From: JAVBPB01 sp031549965
GTDB taxonomy: Bacteria > Bacillota > Clostridia > Lachnospirales > Lachnospiraceae
Length of the DNA: 64,000 bases
Assembly (NCBI GenBank): GCA_031549965.1
Contig: JAVBPB010000048.1
Span: 73,135-137,134, forward strand
Direction: 5' to 3'
Shown: positions 16,961-25,676 of the stretch, one piece after another
Numbering within the stretch: the stretch's first letter is position 1
Layout: the number at the start of each line of letters is the position of its first letter
Notes under the pieces: generated by a model
Database searches by the model: none
Told to the model about the DNA's origin: nothing
Seen by the model: only the letters and a program-made list of their open reading frames with translations
Translations under genes and position numbers: made by a program

Positions 16961-17687
16961 AAAATATTATAAATCTTTAAATGATCAAATAGTACCTGAT
17001 GAGAAATTAGTTGAAAAAACTAAAAAAGGAATTGAAAATAAAAGATTTAAAACTAAACCGCTGTATACTTACTCTGCTGTTTTTGCTTGTTTTGCAGTAT
17101 TGATTGTTTCAGGATTGTTTTTGAAGGAATCAAATCTTTTTAGTAATAAAAAGGAAACTTATTTGTCTTTTATGGCCGCACCTCAAGTTGCAACTAATAG
17201 AAAACTGTTTTTTGATGCTGAAAATTCTAAAGAGGAGTTTTATAGTTTAAGTCAAATTATTGACTATTTAGGCGAGGATTTTAGACCAGATTTTATTCCT
17301 GACTATCTGACTGAGCAGGAGGATTATCCTCAGCAAATTGTTTTTGACTTGGAAGGTAATGTTGTATATGATAATTTTAATTATGGTTACTATGAAAATA
17401 TTGATGCCTTTGCTGTTCGCTCCATTAACATTCAGGTGTCTAAAGGTAAACTACCCCAAACATGTACTTTGTATTTAGCTGATAATACACTTCCTTCCAA
17501 AATAAATGGTCATGAGATTCTTGCAAGTTACTCCAAACAGGGGGTATTTGATGGAGGGGATGAACCAAGTTCTTATCAGGATGTTTATTATGCAGAGTTT
17601 GTATATAGTGATATTGGATATATAGTGAATACTACCGGATTAACTGAGGATGAATTTATTCAGGTACTAGACTCTATTATAAAATAA
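16953..17687 (+). CDS. Single-pass membrane protein, putative anti-sigma factor
   Basis: 244 residues. The ATG at 16953 is nine bases from GGAG; an ATG six bases earlier is too close to it. The protein has a cytoplasmic basic/acidic N-terminus of about 45 residues, one membrane segment (about 45-65, YSAVFACFAVLIVSGLFL) and an extracytoplasmic domain of about 180 residues rich in Tyr and Asp. No zinc HXXXCXXC anti-sigma motif is visible. The role is inferred only from overlap with the ECF sigma gene; the outer domain is not one I recognise. Confidence 0.75.
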   Translation: MFKKYYKSLNDQIVPDEKLVEKTKKGIENKRFKTKPLYTYSAVFACFAVLIVSGLFLKESNLFSNKKETYLSFMAAPQVATNRKLFFDAENSKEEFYSLSQIIDYLGEDFRPDFIPDYLTEQEDYPQQIVFDLEGNVVYDNFNYGYYENIDAFAVRSINIQVSKGKLPQTCTLYLADNTLPSKINGHEILASYSKQGVFDGGDEPSSYQDVYYAEFVYSDIGYIVNTTGLTEDEFIQVLDSIIK

Positions 17688-17730
17688 AAAACAGGTGCCG
17701 TCTCCAGTTTCTGGAGACGCACCTGTTTTT
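17686..17730. terminator. Bidirectional terminator between anti-sigma and cotJC genes
   Basis: AAAAACAGGTGCCGTCTCCAG pairs with CTGGAGACGCACCTGTTTTT across a TTT loop with a single bulge, giving T-runs on both strands between convergent genes. Confidence 0.92.
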
Positions 17731-17789
17731 CAAGTGACGTATTAATTTATATAATTATTTTAAATTATTCGTAATACTTTTAGTAGCAG

Positions 17790-18398
17790 CTATTTAATAC
17801 AATTCTTATCAAATTCTGGATTAAATGCGTAGAAATTTTTGGAATCTAAATTATCTTGTACTCTTCTAAGAGCTTCACCAAACCTTTGATAGTGTATGAT
17901 TTCCCTTGCTCTAAGGAATCTTATTGGATCCGCTACTTCTGGATCTTTTATGAGTCTTAACAAATTGTCATAAGTCGTTCTTGCCTTTTGCTCTGCCGCC
18001 ATGTCTTCATGTAAGTCTGTTATTGCATCACCTTTTGACTGGATTGTTGTGGCTGACCAAGGTGTACCACTTGCTGCCTGTGGCCATATGCCAAGTGTGT
18101 GGTCTACATAATACGGTGCAAAACCTGATTTTTCAATTTCTTCAACAGAAAGGTCTTTCGTTAATTGATGGACAATTGAACAAATTATTTCAAGATGAGC
18201 AAGTTCTTCCGTACCTATGTCAGTTAGTAAACCCGCTACCTCTCTATAAGGCATAGAAAATCTTTGAGATAAATATCTTAAACTGGCACCTAATTCTCCA
18301 TCCGGTCCACCAAATTGACTCATTATAACCTGTGCCAGTTTAGGATTACATCTTGTAATTTTTACAGGATATTGCAATCTTTTTTCATAATTCCACAT
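17790..18398 (-). CDS. cotJC: Spore coat protein CotJC, manganese-catalase family
   Basis: 202 residues from the ATG at 18398, seven bases after GGAGGG; a longer frame upstream overlaps cotJB and lacks a site. The N-terminus MWNYEKRLQYPVKI and the ferritin-like four-helix bundle with metal ligands (GTEELAHLEII, DMAAEQKARTTYDNL, REIIHYQRFGEAL) are those of CotJC, a Mn-catalase relative of the spore inner coat. The three cotJ genes are contiguous. It is probably expressed in the mother cell during sporulation. Confidence 0.95.
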   Translation of the reverse strand: MWNYEKRLQYPVKITRCNPKLAQVIMSQFGGPDGELGASLRYLSQRFSMPYREVAGLLTDIGTEELAHLEIICSIVHQLTKDLSVEEIEKSGFAPYYVDHTLGIWPQAASGTPWSATTIQSKGDAITDLHEDMAAEQKARTTYDNLLRLIKDPEVADPIRFLRAREIIHYQRFGEALRRVQDNLDSKNFYAFNPEFDKNCIK

Positions 18399-18399
18399 A

Positions 18400-18657
18400 C
18401 TAACCCTCCACTTCCCAAGGCCATGGAGTTTCAACCCAAGCCCAGCCATTTTTAATATTTACCATATCAGATGTCAAAGGTCCAAAATAGGTTGTGTAGT
18501 CCTTAATTGCCTGTTGCCTTGCTTGCTTATAGTGTTCATAGTATTCTAGTGCTACCATATCATTTGGATGTGTATCAAGATATAATACTACATCATTAAT
18601 GGCAAAGCTGACAGTATCAATATACAGCAATAACTTATCACTATCCTTCATGTTCAC
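18400..18657 (-). CDS. cotJB: Spore coat peptide CotJB
   Basis: 85 residues, small and helical, with the family pattern IDTVSFAINDVVLYLDTHP and a tryptophan-rich end (WAWVETPWPWEVEG). The stop is one base before the cotJC start, and its start overlaps cotJA by four bases (ATGA), so the operon is translationally coupled. It is needed with CotJA and CotJC for coat assembly in Bacillus; biochemical function is unknown. Confidence 0.93.
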   Translation of the reverse strand: MNMKDSDKLLLYIDTVSFAINDVVLYLDTHPNDMVALEYYEHYKQARQQAIKDYTTYFGPLTSDMVNIKNGWAWVETPWPWEVEG

Positions 18658-18944
18658 GACCTGCCACCTCTCATTTCAGTTTTATAACATAAAAAAGGTA
18701 AATCTAGTTCTGGGAATATGGTTCCCTTACATAATGCCTCTTCTGCACTAAAAACTGTATTCCATCTTTGCCATGGAACATAAGCCATAGCTAAGGATTT
18801 TTCGTTTTTCATTTCATGCGAAAATCTTTCATGCATACAATCTTTTTTCATCTTGTCTGCATTATTACTGCAATCATTATTAGACTTACAATTGCAAGTA
18901 TCGAGGGTAAGGTAGTCATACATTGGACGTCTAAAATTATCCAT
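18654..18944 (-). CDS. cotJA: Spore coat-associated protein CotJA
   Basis: 96 residues. The C-terminal half carries the CotJA core (AYVPWQRW, then an ALCKGTIFPELDLPF segment). The N-terminus is longer than usual, with a Cys/Asn-rich stretch (CNCKSNNDCSNNADK). The start follows AAAGGAGCT. An upstream CATAAAAT (18982-18989, minus) matches seven of eight positions of a SigE -10 box, but no good -35 is seen, so SigE control is only suggested. Confidence 0.93.
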   Translation of the reverse strand: MDNFRRPMYDYLTLDTCNCKSNNDCSNNADKMKKDCMHERFSHEMKNEKSLAMAYVPWQRWNTVFSAEEALCKGTIFPELDLPFLCYKTEMRGGRS

Positions 18945-19025
18945 TAAATAGCAGCTCCTTTCATATTATTAGCATAATTTTATTTTATGAAAAAACAAAA
19001 AACTTGTTACATAATAATAAAAATA

Positions 19026-19053
19026 TTTACTAAGTCGCAAACTATGGTATACT
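19026..19053 (+). promoter_or_regulatory. Promoter of the thioesterase gene
   Basis: TTTACT (19026-19031), 16 bp, TATACT (19048-19053) with an extended -10 TGG; 50 bp ahead of the start codon, divergent from the cotJ operon. Confidence 0.55.
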
Positions 19054-19103
19054 AAATAATAATATGTATTGAGCATTAGTAAGTAAACACAAAGGAGTAC
19101 ATT

Positions 19104-19577
19104 ATGAAATCTGAAAAACATGTATCTGACTCACTAACTGAACAAATTCAAATCTTAATGCCTGAACATATAAATGGATCAGGACGTTTATTTGGTGGAA
19201 AATTAATGGAATGGATTGATATTGTGGCAGGAGTTGTTGCCAGAAGGCACTCCGAACACAATGTAATAACTGCTGCTATTGATAATCTGCAATTTAAAGA
19301 AGGTGCATATATTAATGATACTTTAGTGATTATTGGTCGAATAACCTATGCCGGAAATACATCAATGGAAATTAGAGTTGATACTTATGTAGAAGATCTA
19401 AGCGGAATGAGAAGAGTTATAAACAGGGCTTATTTAGTTATGGTTGCCCTTGACGAAAATCAAAAGCCCGTTCATGTGCCTAAGTTAGTACTTGACAATC
19501 TTTCAGAACAGGCTGAATGGAATGGAGCAATTAAACGTTTTGATTTAAGAAAACAAAGACGTATAGAAGGTTTTTAA
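19104..19577 (+). CDS. Acyl-CoA thioesterase, hotdog fold
   Basis: 157 residues. The pattern MPEHINGSGRLFGGKLMEWID, with the catalytic Asp in the following helix and a second strand containing AAIDNLQFKEGAYIND, is that of YciA/BFIT-type acyl-CoA hydrolases, which release free acid from CoA esters in the cytosol as hexamers. The start follows AAAGGAG. Its stop lies only three bases from the stop of convergent ispD. The acyl specificity is not predictable here. Confidence 0.9.
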   Translation: MKSEKHVSDSLTEQIQILMPEHINGSGRLFGGKLMEWIDIVAGVVARRHSEHNVITAAIDNLQFKEGAYINDTLVIIGRITYAGNTSMEIRVDTYVEDLSGMRRVINRAYLVMVALDENQKPVHVPKLVLDNLSEQAEWNGAIKRFDLRKQRRIEGF

Positions 19578-19580
19578 ATT

Positions 19581-20270
19581 TTAAGAATTAAGTAAAGCCT
19601 TTGCTATTAAAAGATCTTCATTTGTAGTTACTTTTATGTTCTTATAATCACCCATAATTAGTTTTATGGGATAACCAAGCATTGCCTCTACTGCCATTGC
19701 ATCATCAGTAACAGACACCTCTTCCTTAATTAACTTATCATAAGCTTCTTTGACTAGTGAATATCTAAAAGCCTGAGGTGTTTGAACTGACCACATCTTT
19801 TCTCTTAGGGGAGTACTTTCAACAAAATTATTATCATCTGCCATTTTAATTGTGTCCTTAACTAAAACCGCTGCAACGCAAGCCTTATATTCATATACCG
19901 ATTTAATCATTCTTAAAAGAAGGTCTTTTGAAAGTAAAGGTCTTGCACCATCATGAATTAATACATAAGAATCATCATTTTCAATTGCAAGAAGACCATT
20001 ATATACTGAATTGTATCTTTCTTTTCCACCGACTACAATTTTTTTAACTTTTGTAAAATTATATTTGTCGACAATATCTTCTTTACAATACTTAGTTTCA
20101 CCATCACCAACAACTAATATTACTTCGTCTATATCCTTTTCATCTTCAAAGGTCTTTAATGAATAATATAAAATCGGCTTATCCTCAATAATTATATACT
20201 GCTTAGAAATATTGCTATTCATTCTTTTTCCCTGCCCTCCGGCAAGAACTATACCTATTATCTTACTCAC
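19581..20270 (-). CDS. ispD: 2-C-methyl-D-erythritol 4-phosphate cytidylyltransferase
   Basis: 229 residues, normal length. The nucleotide loop VLAGGQGKRMNSNISKQY near residue 8-25 and the signature VLIHDGARPLLS near 103-114 identify IspD, which adds CMP to methylerythritol phosphate in the non-mevalonate isoprenoid route. The start is GTG at 20270, four bases after the tsaD stop codon, so it is co-transcribed with tsaD. Confidence 0.95.
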   Translation of the reverse strand: MSKIIGIVLAGGQGKRMNSNISKQYIIIEDKPILYYSLKTFEDEKDIDEVILVVGDGETKYCKEDIVDKYNFTKVKKIVVGGKERYNSVYNGLLAIENDDSYVLIHDGARPLLSKDLLLRMIKSVYEYKACVAAVLVKDTIKMADDNNFVESTPLREKMWSVQTPQAFRYSLVKEAYDKLIKEEVSVTDDAMAVEAMLGYPIKLIMGDYKNIKVTTNEDLLIAKALLNS

Positions 20271-20274
20271 GTCT

Positions 20275-21297
20275 CTACCTCTGGCCTATCTTTAAATTAG
20301 GTACTGCATTTAAATCAAGACCATGCCTTACACCATTAATATATTCATAATAAGCAGCCACTCCAATCATAGCAGCATTATCTGTACAATAAACAGGACT
20401 TGGATAATAAAAGGATATACCGTTTTTATCACATCCTACTTTCATCTCTTCTCTCAGTGAAGAATTTGACGCTACTCCTCCTGCAATTGCTATTTTATTT
20501 AAACCATACTCTTTTGCTGCAAGAATAGTCTTTGAGACTAGTACGTCAATAACCGCTGCCTGAAAGGATGCCGCTATATCAGCTTTATTTAATTCTATTG
20601 CTTTCATATTGCACACGTTAATGTGATTTAAAACAGATGATTTTAAACCGCTAAAACTAAAATCAAACTTTGCATCCTGCATATTCGCTCTTGGAAAATC
20701 AATCGCCTTTTTGTTTCCTTCCTTAGAAAGCTTATCAATTAAAGGTCCTCCCGGATATCCCAAGCCAATTGCTCTAGAAACTTTGTCAAAAGCTTCTCCT
20801 GCTGCATCATCTCTGGTTTTTCCGATTATTTCATATTTGCCAAAATCCTTAACTATAACTAAATGTGAGTGCCCTCCTGATACCACCAGACATAAAAAAG
20901 GCGGCTTTAGATCTTCATTATCAATATAATTAGCACAAATATGCCCTTCAATATGATGCACTCCAACTAAAGGCTTATTCATGGCAAAACTAAGTGCCTT
21001 AGCATGTGCCAAACCAACTAATAAAGCTCCCACTAGCCCTGGCCCATATGTAACACCTATTACATCAATATTATTAAGTTCAACATTTGCTTTGGTTAAA
21101 GCTTCATCTACAACCTGATTAATCTTTTCTATATGCTTTCTTGATGCTATTTCCGGAACTACACCACCATATTGCTTGTGCAAATCTATCTGTGAATATA
21201 TCACATTTGATAATATTTTCCTGCCATTTTTTACTACAGCCGCAGAAGTTTCATCACAAGAGCTTTCTATTGCTAATATTTGTATGTCTTTTTCCAT
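20275..21297 (-). CDS. tsaD: tRNA N6-adenosine threonylcarbamoyltransferase
   Basis: 340 residues. The ASKHA fold begins ILAIESSCDETSAAVV, the metal-binding His pair is HHIEGH (His115, His119), and GGVASNSSLR lies near residue 274. TsaD transfers the threonylcarbamoyl group to A37 of ANN-decoding tRNAs together with TsaB and TsaE, both encoded about 3 kb upstream on the same strand. The start is ATG two bases downstream of the previous gene's stop. Confidence 0.97.
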   Translation of the reverse strand: MEKDIQILAIESSCDETSAAVVKNGRKILSNVIYSQIDLHKQYGGVVPEIASRKHIEKINQVVDEALTKANVELNNIDVIGVTYGPGLVGALLVGLAHAKALSFAMNKPLVGVHHIEGHICANYIDNEDLKPPFLCLVVSGGHSHLVIVKDFGKYEIIGKTRDDAAGEAFDKVSRAIGLGYPGGPLIDKLSKEGNKKAIDFPRANMQDAKFDFSFSGLKSSVLNHINVCNMKAIELNKADIAASFQAAVIDVLVSKTILAAKEYGLNKIAIAGGVASNSSLREEMKVGCDKNGISFYYPSPVYCTDNAAMIGVAAYYEYINGVRHGLDLNAVPNLKIGQR

Positions 21298-21299
21298 TT

Positions 21300-21899
21300 T
21301 TATTCTCCACTAATTTCCGGATCGTCAGTAATTTGCCAACCCAGTATTTTCCACCTATTCAGTCCATCTTTACGTAGCAAAAACTTCTCAAATACTTTTG
21401 TATAGTCAGTTTTATGTTTTACAGTATAAGTAGAAGTTAAAGATGCATACTCTTTCCCTTCATTCTCCCATGTTTTAACAACACTACTGTCATCTACTGT
21501 AGATGTAACTATAATTTTTTGCAATGTATGATACATTGTTACTTCTTCTTTTAAAGAAGAGATATGTGTATCTACTGGATTATTTTCTAAAAGTTCCTCA
21601 TCAAAAAGACCTCTTATTTGTACTCCCATCTTTTCTACAATATCGTCCTTAATACCTTCCTCATTATACAAACAAGTAATCATCCTATTATACATTTTAA
21701 CTGTATCTCTTGGAGATACAGGGTAATTTACATTAAAATCCTTCTCCAAAAGAATTTCTACCTCTGTTTTAGATTTAACATCTTCATTATTCTTTTTTGA
21801 ATAATTTCCCAAATATACATAATAATATAAAATAAAACCTGCCAAAGCCACCATAAAGATAATAGTAAAAAAATTTCTTAAGGCATATCGTTTCTTCAT
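21300..21899 (-). CDS. Membrane-anchored protein of unknown function (DUF6715-like)
   Basis: 199 residues: a basic N-terminus MKKRYALRN, one membrane segment (about 9-28, FFTIIFMVALAGFILYYYVY), then a soluble extracytoplasmic domain of about 165 residues ending in a strand RWKILGWQI. The similar proteins I recall from Lachnospiraceae sit in the same place next to tsaD and carry the DUF6715 label; that is recollection, not a search. It is translationally adjacent to tsaD (gap of two bases). Confidence 0.75.
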   Translation of the reverse strand: MKKRYALRNFFTIIFMVALAGFILYYYVYLGNYSKKNNEDVKSKTEVEILLEKDFNVNYPVSPRDTVKMYNRMITCLYNEEGIKDDIVEKMGVQIRGLFDEELLENNPVDTHISSLKEEVTMYHTLQKIIVTSTVDDSSVVKTWENEGKEYASLTSTYTVKHKTDYTKVFEKFLLRKDGLNRWKILGWQITDDPEISGE

Positions 21900-21917
21900 A
21901 AATCCACCTATTTTGGC

Positions 21918-22832
21918 TTACATACTATCTTCAAATTCAAGAGTAATAGTCTTGCCATCCTTTCCGGGTTTTGAATTTTCAAATATTTTTTCAACATCTT
22001 TCATAAATTCTTCCGGTCTTACTAAAGAAGGGCTATAGTGAGTTAACCACATTTCTTTAACCATGGCTTCCTTTGCAATACCTGCTGCTTCATAAAAAGT
22101 CATATGTTTATATTCTACTGCTTTAGCTTCCTTACCCTTTTCCCCATACATGCCTTCACATATAAATAAATCTGCGTTATAAGCTTGTTCCACAATAAAA
22201 GGTATTGGTCTTGTATCGGTACAATAAGTAAGCTTAATGCCTTTTCTCTCTGAGCCTAGTACCATATCAGGCGTATAGGTTACATGAGAAAGTACAATCT
22301 CTTCACCTTTTTGAAGACGATTCCAAAATTCCTTAGGTATTCCGTTTTCATTAGCCTTCTCTAACATAAACCTTCCCACTCTTGGTATTAATATATTAAA
22401 TCCATAACAAGTTACGTTATGATTGACTTTAAAAGCCTCTAATGTATATCCATATAAATATAATACTTCCTTTTGTGCAGTTAATTCAATAAAATTAATC
22501 TCAAATGGAAGTTCTGGTGCTATTACTCTTAATGAATTTACCACTCTTTCAATACCCTTAGGACCTATTAGTGTAAGAGGCTGTGTTCTTTCAGCATTAC
22601 CCATAGTAAGCAAAAGTCCCGGCAAACCACTTATATGATCTGCATGGTAATGAGTAAAACATATGACATCTATTGGTTTAAAGCTCCAACCTTTTTCTTT
22701 TATAGCGATTTGTGTACCTTCTCCGCAATCAATAAGTAAACTGCTTCCATTAAATCTTGTCATTAATGATGTTAACCATCTATGGGGCAATGGCATCATA
22801 CCACTTGTTCCTAATAAACAAACATCTAACAT
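21918..22832 (-). CDS. rnz: Ribonuclease Z (tRNA 3' processing)
   Basis: 304 residues of metallo-beta-lactamase fold. The motif HYHADH (His61, His63, Asp65, His66) and the later THYSPS segment with a metal-binding His are those of the ElaC-type RNase Z, which cuts the 3' trailer of tRNA precursors lacking CCA. This fits the initiator tRNA gene in the window, which does not encode CCA. It is co-directional with the tsaD group. Confidence 0.9.
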   Translation of the reverse strand: MLDVCLLGTSGMMPLPHRWLTSLMTRFNGSSLLIDCGEGTQIAIKEKGWSFKPIDVICFTHYHADHISGLPGLLLTMGNAERTQPLTLIGPKGIERVVNSLRVIAPELPFEINFIELTAQKEVLYLYGYTLEAFKVNHNVTCYGFNILIPRVGRFMLEKANENGIPKEFWNRLQKGEEIVLSHVTYTPDMVLGSERKGIKLTYCTDTRPIPFIVEQAYNADLFICEGMYGEKGKEAKAVEYKHMTFYEAAGIAKEAMVKEMWLTHYSPSLVRPEEFMKDVEKIFENSKPGKDGKTITLEFEDSM

Positions 22833-22947
22833 GTGTATTCCTCATTTCAAGTATTTATATGTTAAAACTGTACCACTATTTTAATGAAATATCAATAATA
22901 AAATATATTTTTAGCCATTATAATTCCTTAACAATAAATTTTAATAC

Positions 22948-22974
22948 AAAAAAGGGGCAGTTTCCCACCCCTTT
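22948..22974 (-). terminator. Intrinsic terminator after the zinc-ribbon gene
   Basis: AAAGGGG (22951-22957) / CCCCTTT (22968-22974), 10-nt loop, followed on the minus strand by TTTTTTG. It separates the rimI side from rnz. Confidence 0.75.
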
Positions 22975-22978
22975 AAAT

Positions 22979-23233
22979 CTAATTTCCTAATACTTCGCCC
23001 TTATTAGTTATTACTATTGGCAATTTAAAGCTTTTCACTAACTCATCATAACATTTTTCACAAAGATTAAAGGTATGAATTTCGCAGTCTTTTTCTGAAA
23101 AATAGCCCCATTCTTTCTTAGCATTGAAAACATCTTCCTTTAATATATCATTTTCAATCTTTAATTCTTTGCCACACATGTTACAATTATGAATTATTAT
23201 TTTATCAACTAAAGGCGATTTAATTTTTCTCAT
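22979..23233 (-). CDS. Small zinc-ribbon-like protein of unknown function
   Basis: 84 residues from the ATG at 23233, nine bases after AGGAGG; an ATG at 23251 overlaps that site and is unlikely. The paired motifs CNMCGK and CEKCYDEL, about 43 residues apart, suggest one bound zinc. The C-terminus is LPIVITNKGEVLGN. I do not recognise a named family. It has its own terminator, so it is probably the end of the tsaE-tsaB-rimI transcript or a single-gene unit. Confidence 0.75.
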   Translation of the reverse strand: MRKIKSPLVDKIIIHNCNMCGKELKIENDILKEDVFNAKKEWGYFSEKDCEIHTFNLCEKCYDELVKSFKLPIVITNKGEVLGN

Positions 23234-23366
23234 ACTTTTTATCCTCCTCATAAGAATATCCGCTCAGATAGTTTCAAGAAAAAAATCAACTCTTTAGATT
23301 TATTATAAATGAAAAACTTCAAAATTTATAGTGGAAATTAATGTTTTATGTCGAAGGTTATGGTCG

Positions 23367-23804
23367 TCAAATGTAAAGCCACATAATCATTGCATCTTCC
23401 TTGGGAGTATCATAAAAATCCTTTCGCACTCCAACTGATTTAAATCCCTGATTGGTGTATAGCTTTATTGCTGATTGGTTACTTACTCTTACTTCTAAAG
23501 TAAATGCTTTAGTTTCACTTTTCTTAGCCCTTTCTATTAATTCACGAAGCATAAGTGCTCCTATTCCTTTATTCCTTGCCTCTTTCTTTACTGCCACATT
23601 ATTAATCTGTCCTTCATCAAGTACCTGCCATAAGCCACAATAACCCATAAGCTCTACCCCTTCAATTGCCACAAGGTAAATATGATTTTTGTTATTAATT
23701 GAATCTGTAAAGTCTTTTATTGTCCATGGATGGGAAAAAGTTTTATTTTCTATTTCTATAACTTCATTAAGATCTTCTATTGTCATTTCCCTGATATAAA
23801 TCAT
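23367..23804 (-). CDS. rimI: Ribosomal protein S18-alanine N-acetyltransferase (RimI), GNAT family
   Basis: 145 residues. The GNAT acetyl-CoA loop VKKEARNKGIGALMLREL and the RimI-typical LEVRVSNQSAIKLYTNQGFKSVGVRKDFY are both present. RimI acetylates the N-terminal alanine of S18. It follows tsaB by nine bases, the standard bacterial tsaE-tsaB-rimI order. Confidence 0.93.
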   Translation of the reverse strand: MIYIREMTIEDLNEVIEIENKTFSHPWTIKDFTDSINNKNHIYLVAIEGVELMGYCGLWQVLDEGQINNVAVKKEARNKGIGALMLRELIERAKKSETKAFTLEVRVSNQSAIKLYTNQGFKSVGVRKDFYDTPKEDAMIMWLYI

Positions 23805-23813
23805 AAAGTTCTC

Positions 23814-24530
23814 CTACGTTGTTTCTAGGTTCTTTTGCTTTTGTGCCAGTTCTCTTTCTGCCTGGGATAATCTTAAATACTCTGGTTTATGCTCTGATGG
23901 ATTTTCTATCTTGTTGTCCCTATAATAAATCAATCCTAATGCCCCTACTGCTGCTGCTCTTTGACGGTTTAGATGAGGCGGTGCAAAGGAATAATTTACT
24001 TTAAGCTTTTCATTAATTACCTCCTTAAATACTCCAACTCCATCCCCTACAAATATAATACTTTTTCCAATATTATTAATTTCTACTATAATCTCATCAA
24101 TAGATACTGCTCTTTGAGACAAAACATTCTGCATATTATAATTATTAAATTCATAGATACCTGTATATACCTGATTTCTTTTGGCATCCATAATCGGGCA
24201 TACTAAATCGGTTACTTGATATAGGTTATAAGCAAGTCCCTCTAAAGTAGGTACATTAATCAGTGGAATATTAAGTGCCTGCCCAAGACCTTTAGCAGTA
24301 GATGAACCTATTCTAAGTCCGGTAAATGAACCTGGCCCTCCAGATACCGCTATTGCATCAATTTGTTTAATATCCAGTTCAATCATCCCAGTAATTTCTT
24401 CAATCATTGGAAGAAGTGTTTGAGAATGAGTTTTCTTATGGTTTATGGTATACTCAGCTAATACTGTTTCTTCGCTTACTATTGCTACTGTAGCTACAAT
24501 TCCTGAACTATCTATTGCTAAAATTCTCAT
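23814..24530 (-). CDS. tsaB: tRNA t6A biosynthesis protein TsaB
   Basis: 238 residues. The ASKHA-type start MRILAIDSSGIVATVAIV and the conserved AVSGGPGSFTGLRIGSSTAKG segment near residues 62-82 mark TsaB, the scaffold for TsaD and TsaE. Its start overlaps the tsaE stop by four bases. The C-terminus ends in a charged tail of about 20 residues. Confidence 0.95.
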   Translation of the reverse strand: MRILAIDSSGIVATVAIVSEETVLAEYTINHKKTHSQTLLPMIEEITGMIELDIKQIDAIAVSGGPGSFTGLRIGSSTAKGLGQALNIPLINVPTLEGLAYNLYQVTDLVCPIMDAKRNQVYTGIYEFNNYNMQNVLSQRAVSIDEIIVEINNIGKSIIFVGDGVGVFKEVINEKLKVNYSFAPPHLNRQRAAAVGALGLIYYRDNKIENPSEHKPEYLRLSQAERELAQKQKNLETT

Positions 24531-24958
24531 ATATCCACTCCTTCTAAAATAATCCTTCTGTAATCAAAGCCTTTATCCAGATCTTTTTCTATAGTAATTG
24601 TTTTAATATCATTAGGTAATAATTCTTCAATTAAATTTGCCCATTCTACTAAGCAAACACCATTTCCATAAAAACAATCCTCATATCCTATCTCATCCAT
24701 TTCGCTAATATCTCCAATTCTATATACATCAAAATGATAAAACGGTAATCTTCCATCATCATATTGTTGTACAATGGTAAAAGTGGGACTACAAATACTT
24801 TCTTCTATCAAAAGGCCTTTGGCAAATCCAGCTGTAAATACTGTCTTTCCTACTCCTAAATCCCCTATGAGACAAAATATATCATTTGGGTTTGCCTCTT
24901 CACCTATTTTTTTACCTATATCAAAAGTTTCTTTCTCGCTATTTGTTTCTATAATCAT
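24527..24958 (-). CDS. tsaE: tRNA t6A biosynthesis ATPase TsaE
   Basis: 143 residues. The Walker A motif GDLGVGKTVFTAG lies near 37-49, followed by SPTF and the HFDVYR signature (about 75-80). TsaE is the ATPase of the TsaBDE complex making t6A37. It is the first gene of the tsaE-tsaB-rimI group; the distance to the upstream YcxB-like gene is 27 bp, so co-transcription is possible. Confidence 0.95.
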   Translation of the reverse strand: MIIETNSEKETFDIGKKIGEEANPNDIFCLIGDLGVGKTVFTAGFAKGLLIEESICSPTFTIVQQYDDGRLPFYHFDVYRIGDISEMDEIGYEDCFYGNGVCLVEWANLIEELLPNDIKTITIEKDLDKGFDYRRIILEGVDI

Positions 24959-24985
24959 GAAAATAACTTCACTTTCCCTGTATTT

Positions 24986-25492
24986 TTATTTTACCTTTAT
25001 TTTTAGTATCTTTTTATCAAGCTTTTTTGTCATTAAATTAATAAGCTCATTATAATTTGATTCAAGTACATATTTGGGAATTATAAAAGCTCTGACTTTT
25101 GATGTATATATTAATACTGACTTAGGGCTCTTTACAACTTTAGTTATGTCCTCCCATACTACCTTTGCATCCTCATCGTTTTGGTTGATTTCAATGCCCT
25201 CTTCATTAAATGTATAATTAAGAGGTTCCTTGTACATAGGCGTTAGTAATACTTGCTGTTTTGCTCTTAGTGATAACTGTATTGGATAAATTACCGTAAA
25301 TAACGCACTTCCAAGTGCTAATATTAGAAGCCCTGTACTACCCATAGTATTAAAATTAACTATTAACATAATTAAAGATGCCATACTTATACAAAGTCCA
25401 ACTAATCCTGATAAATGAGTATATGTATGATATATTAAGAAGTCAAACATATCTTTTGATTTTATTTGGATACTTATTTTTATCTCTTTCAT
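24986..25492 (-). CDS. YcxB-like membrane protein
   Basis: 168 residues. Two closely spaced membrane segments (about 28-47 and 52-74) are followed by a soluble domain with LNYTFNEEGIEINQNDEDAKVVWEDITKV and a YVLESN strand. The helical hairpin plus this C-terminal domain is the layout of YcxB-like proteins (PF14317 type), whose function is unknown. It ends close to tsaE but is probably not functionally linked. Confidence 0.75.
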   Translation of the reverse strand: MKEIKISIQIKSKDMFDFLIYHTYTHLSGLVGLCISMASLIMLIVNFNTMGSTGLLILALGSALFTVIYPIQLSLRAKQQVLLTPMYKEPLNYTFNEEGIEINQNDEDAKVVWEDITKVVKSPKSVLIYTSKVRAFIIPKYVLESNYNELINLMTKKLDKKILKIKVK

Positions 25493-25621
25493 TATTCACC
25501 TCATATATATTTTTGTAAAATTTTTTATTATATCTAATAATAGATACTTATGCTTAAAAAGTATTATATCATAATAAAATCAATTGTAAAGAAATAATAA
25601 TTAAGATTTAATTACTTCAAA

Positions 25622-25671
25622 ATATAAGACTGAAAAATTCCATTTATTTTGGATTTTCCAGTCTTATATAA
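25622..25671. terminator. Bidirectional terminator-like hairpin
   Basis: TATAAGACTG (25623-25632) pairs with CAGTCTTATA (25659-25668), extended by AAAA/TTTT and TTCC/GGAT pairs. It lies just past the chemoreceptor stop codon (25677, minus strand). Confidence 0.7.
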
Positions 25672-25676
25672 CAACC

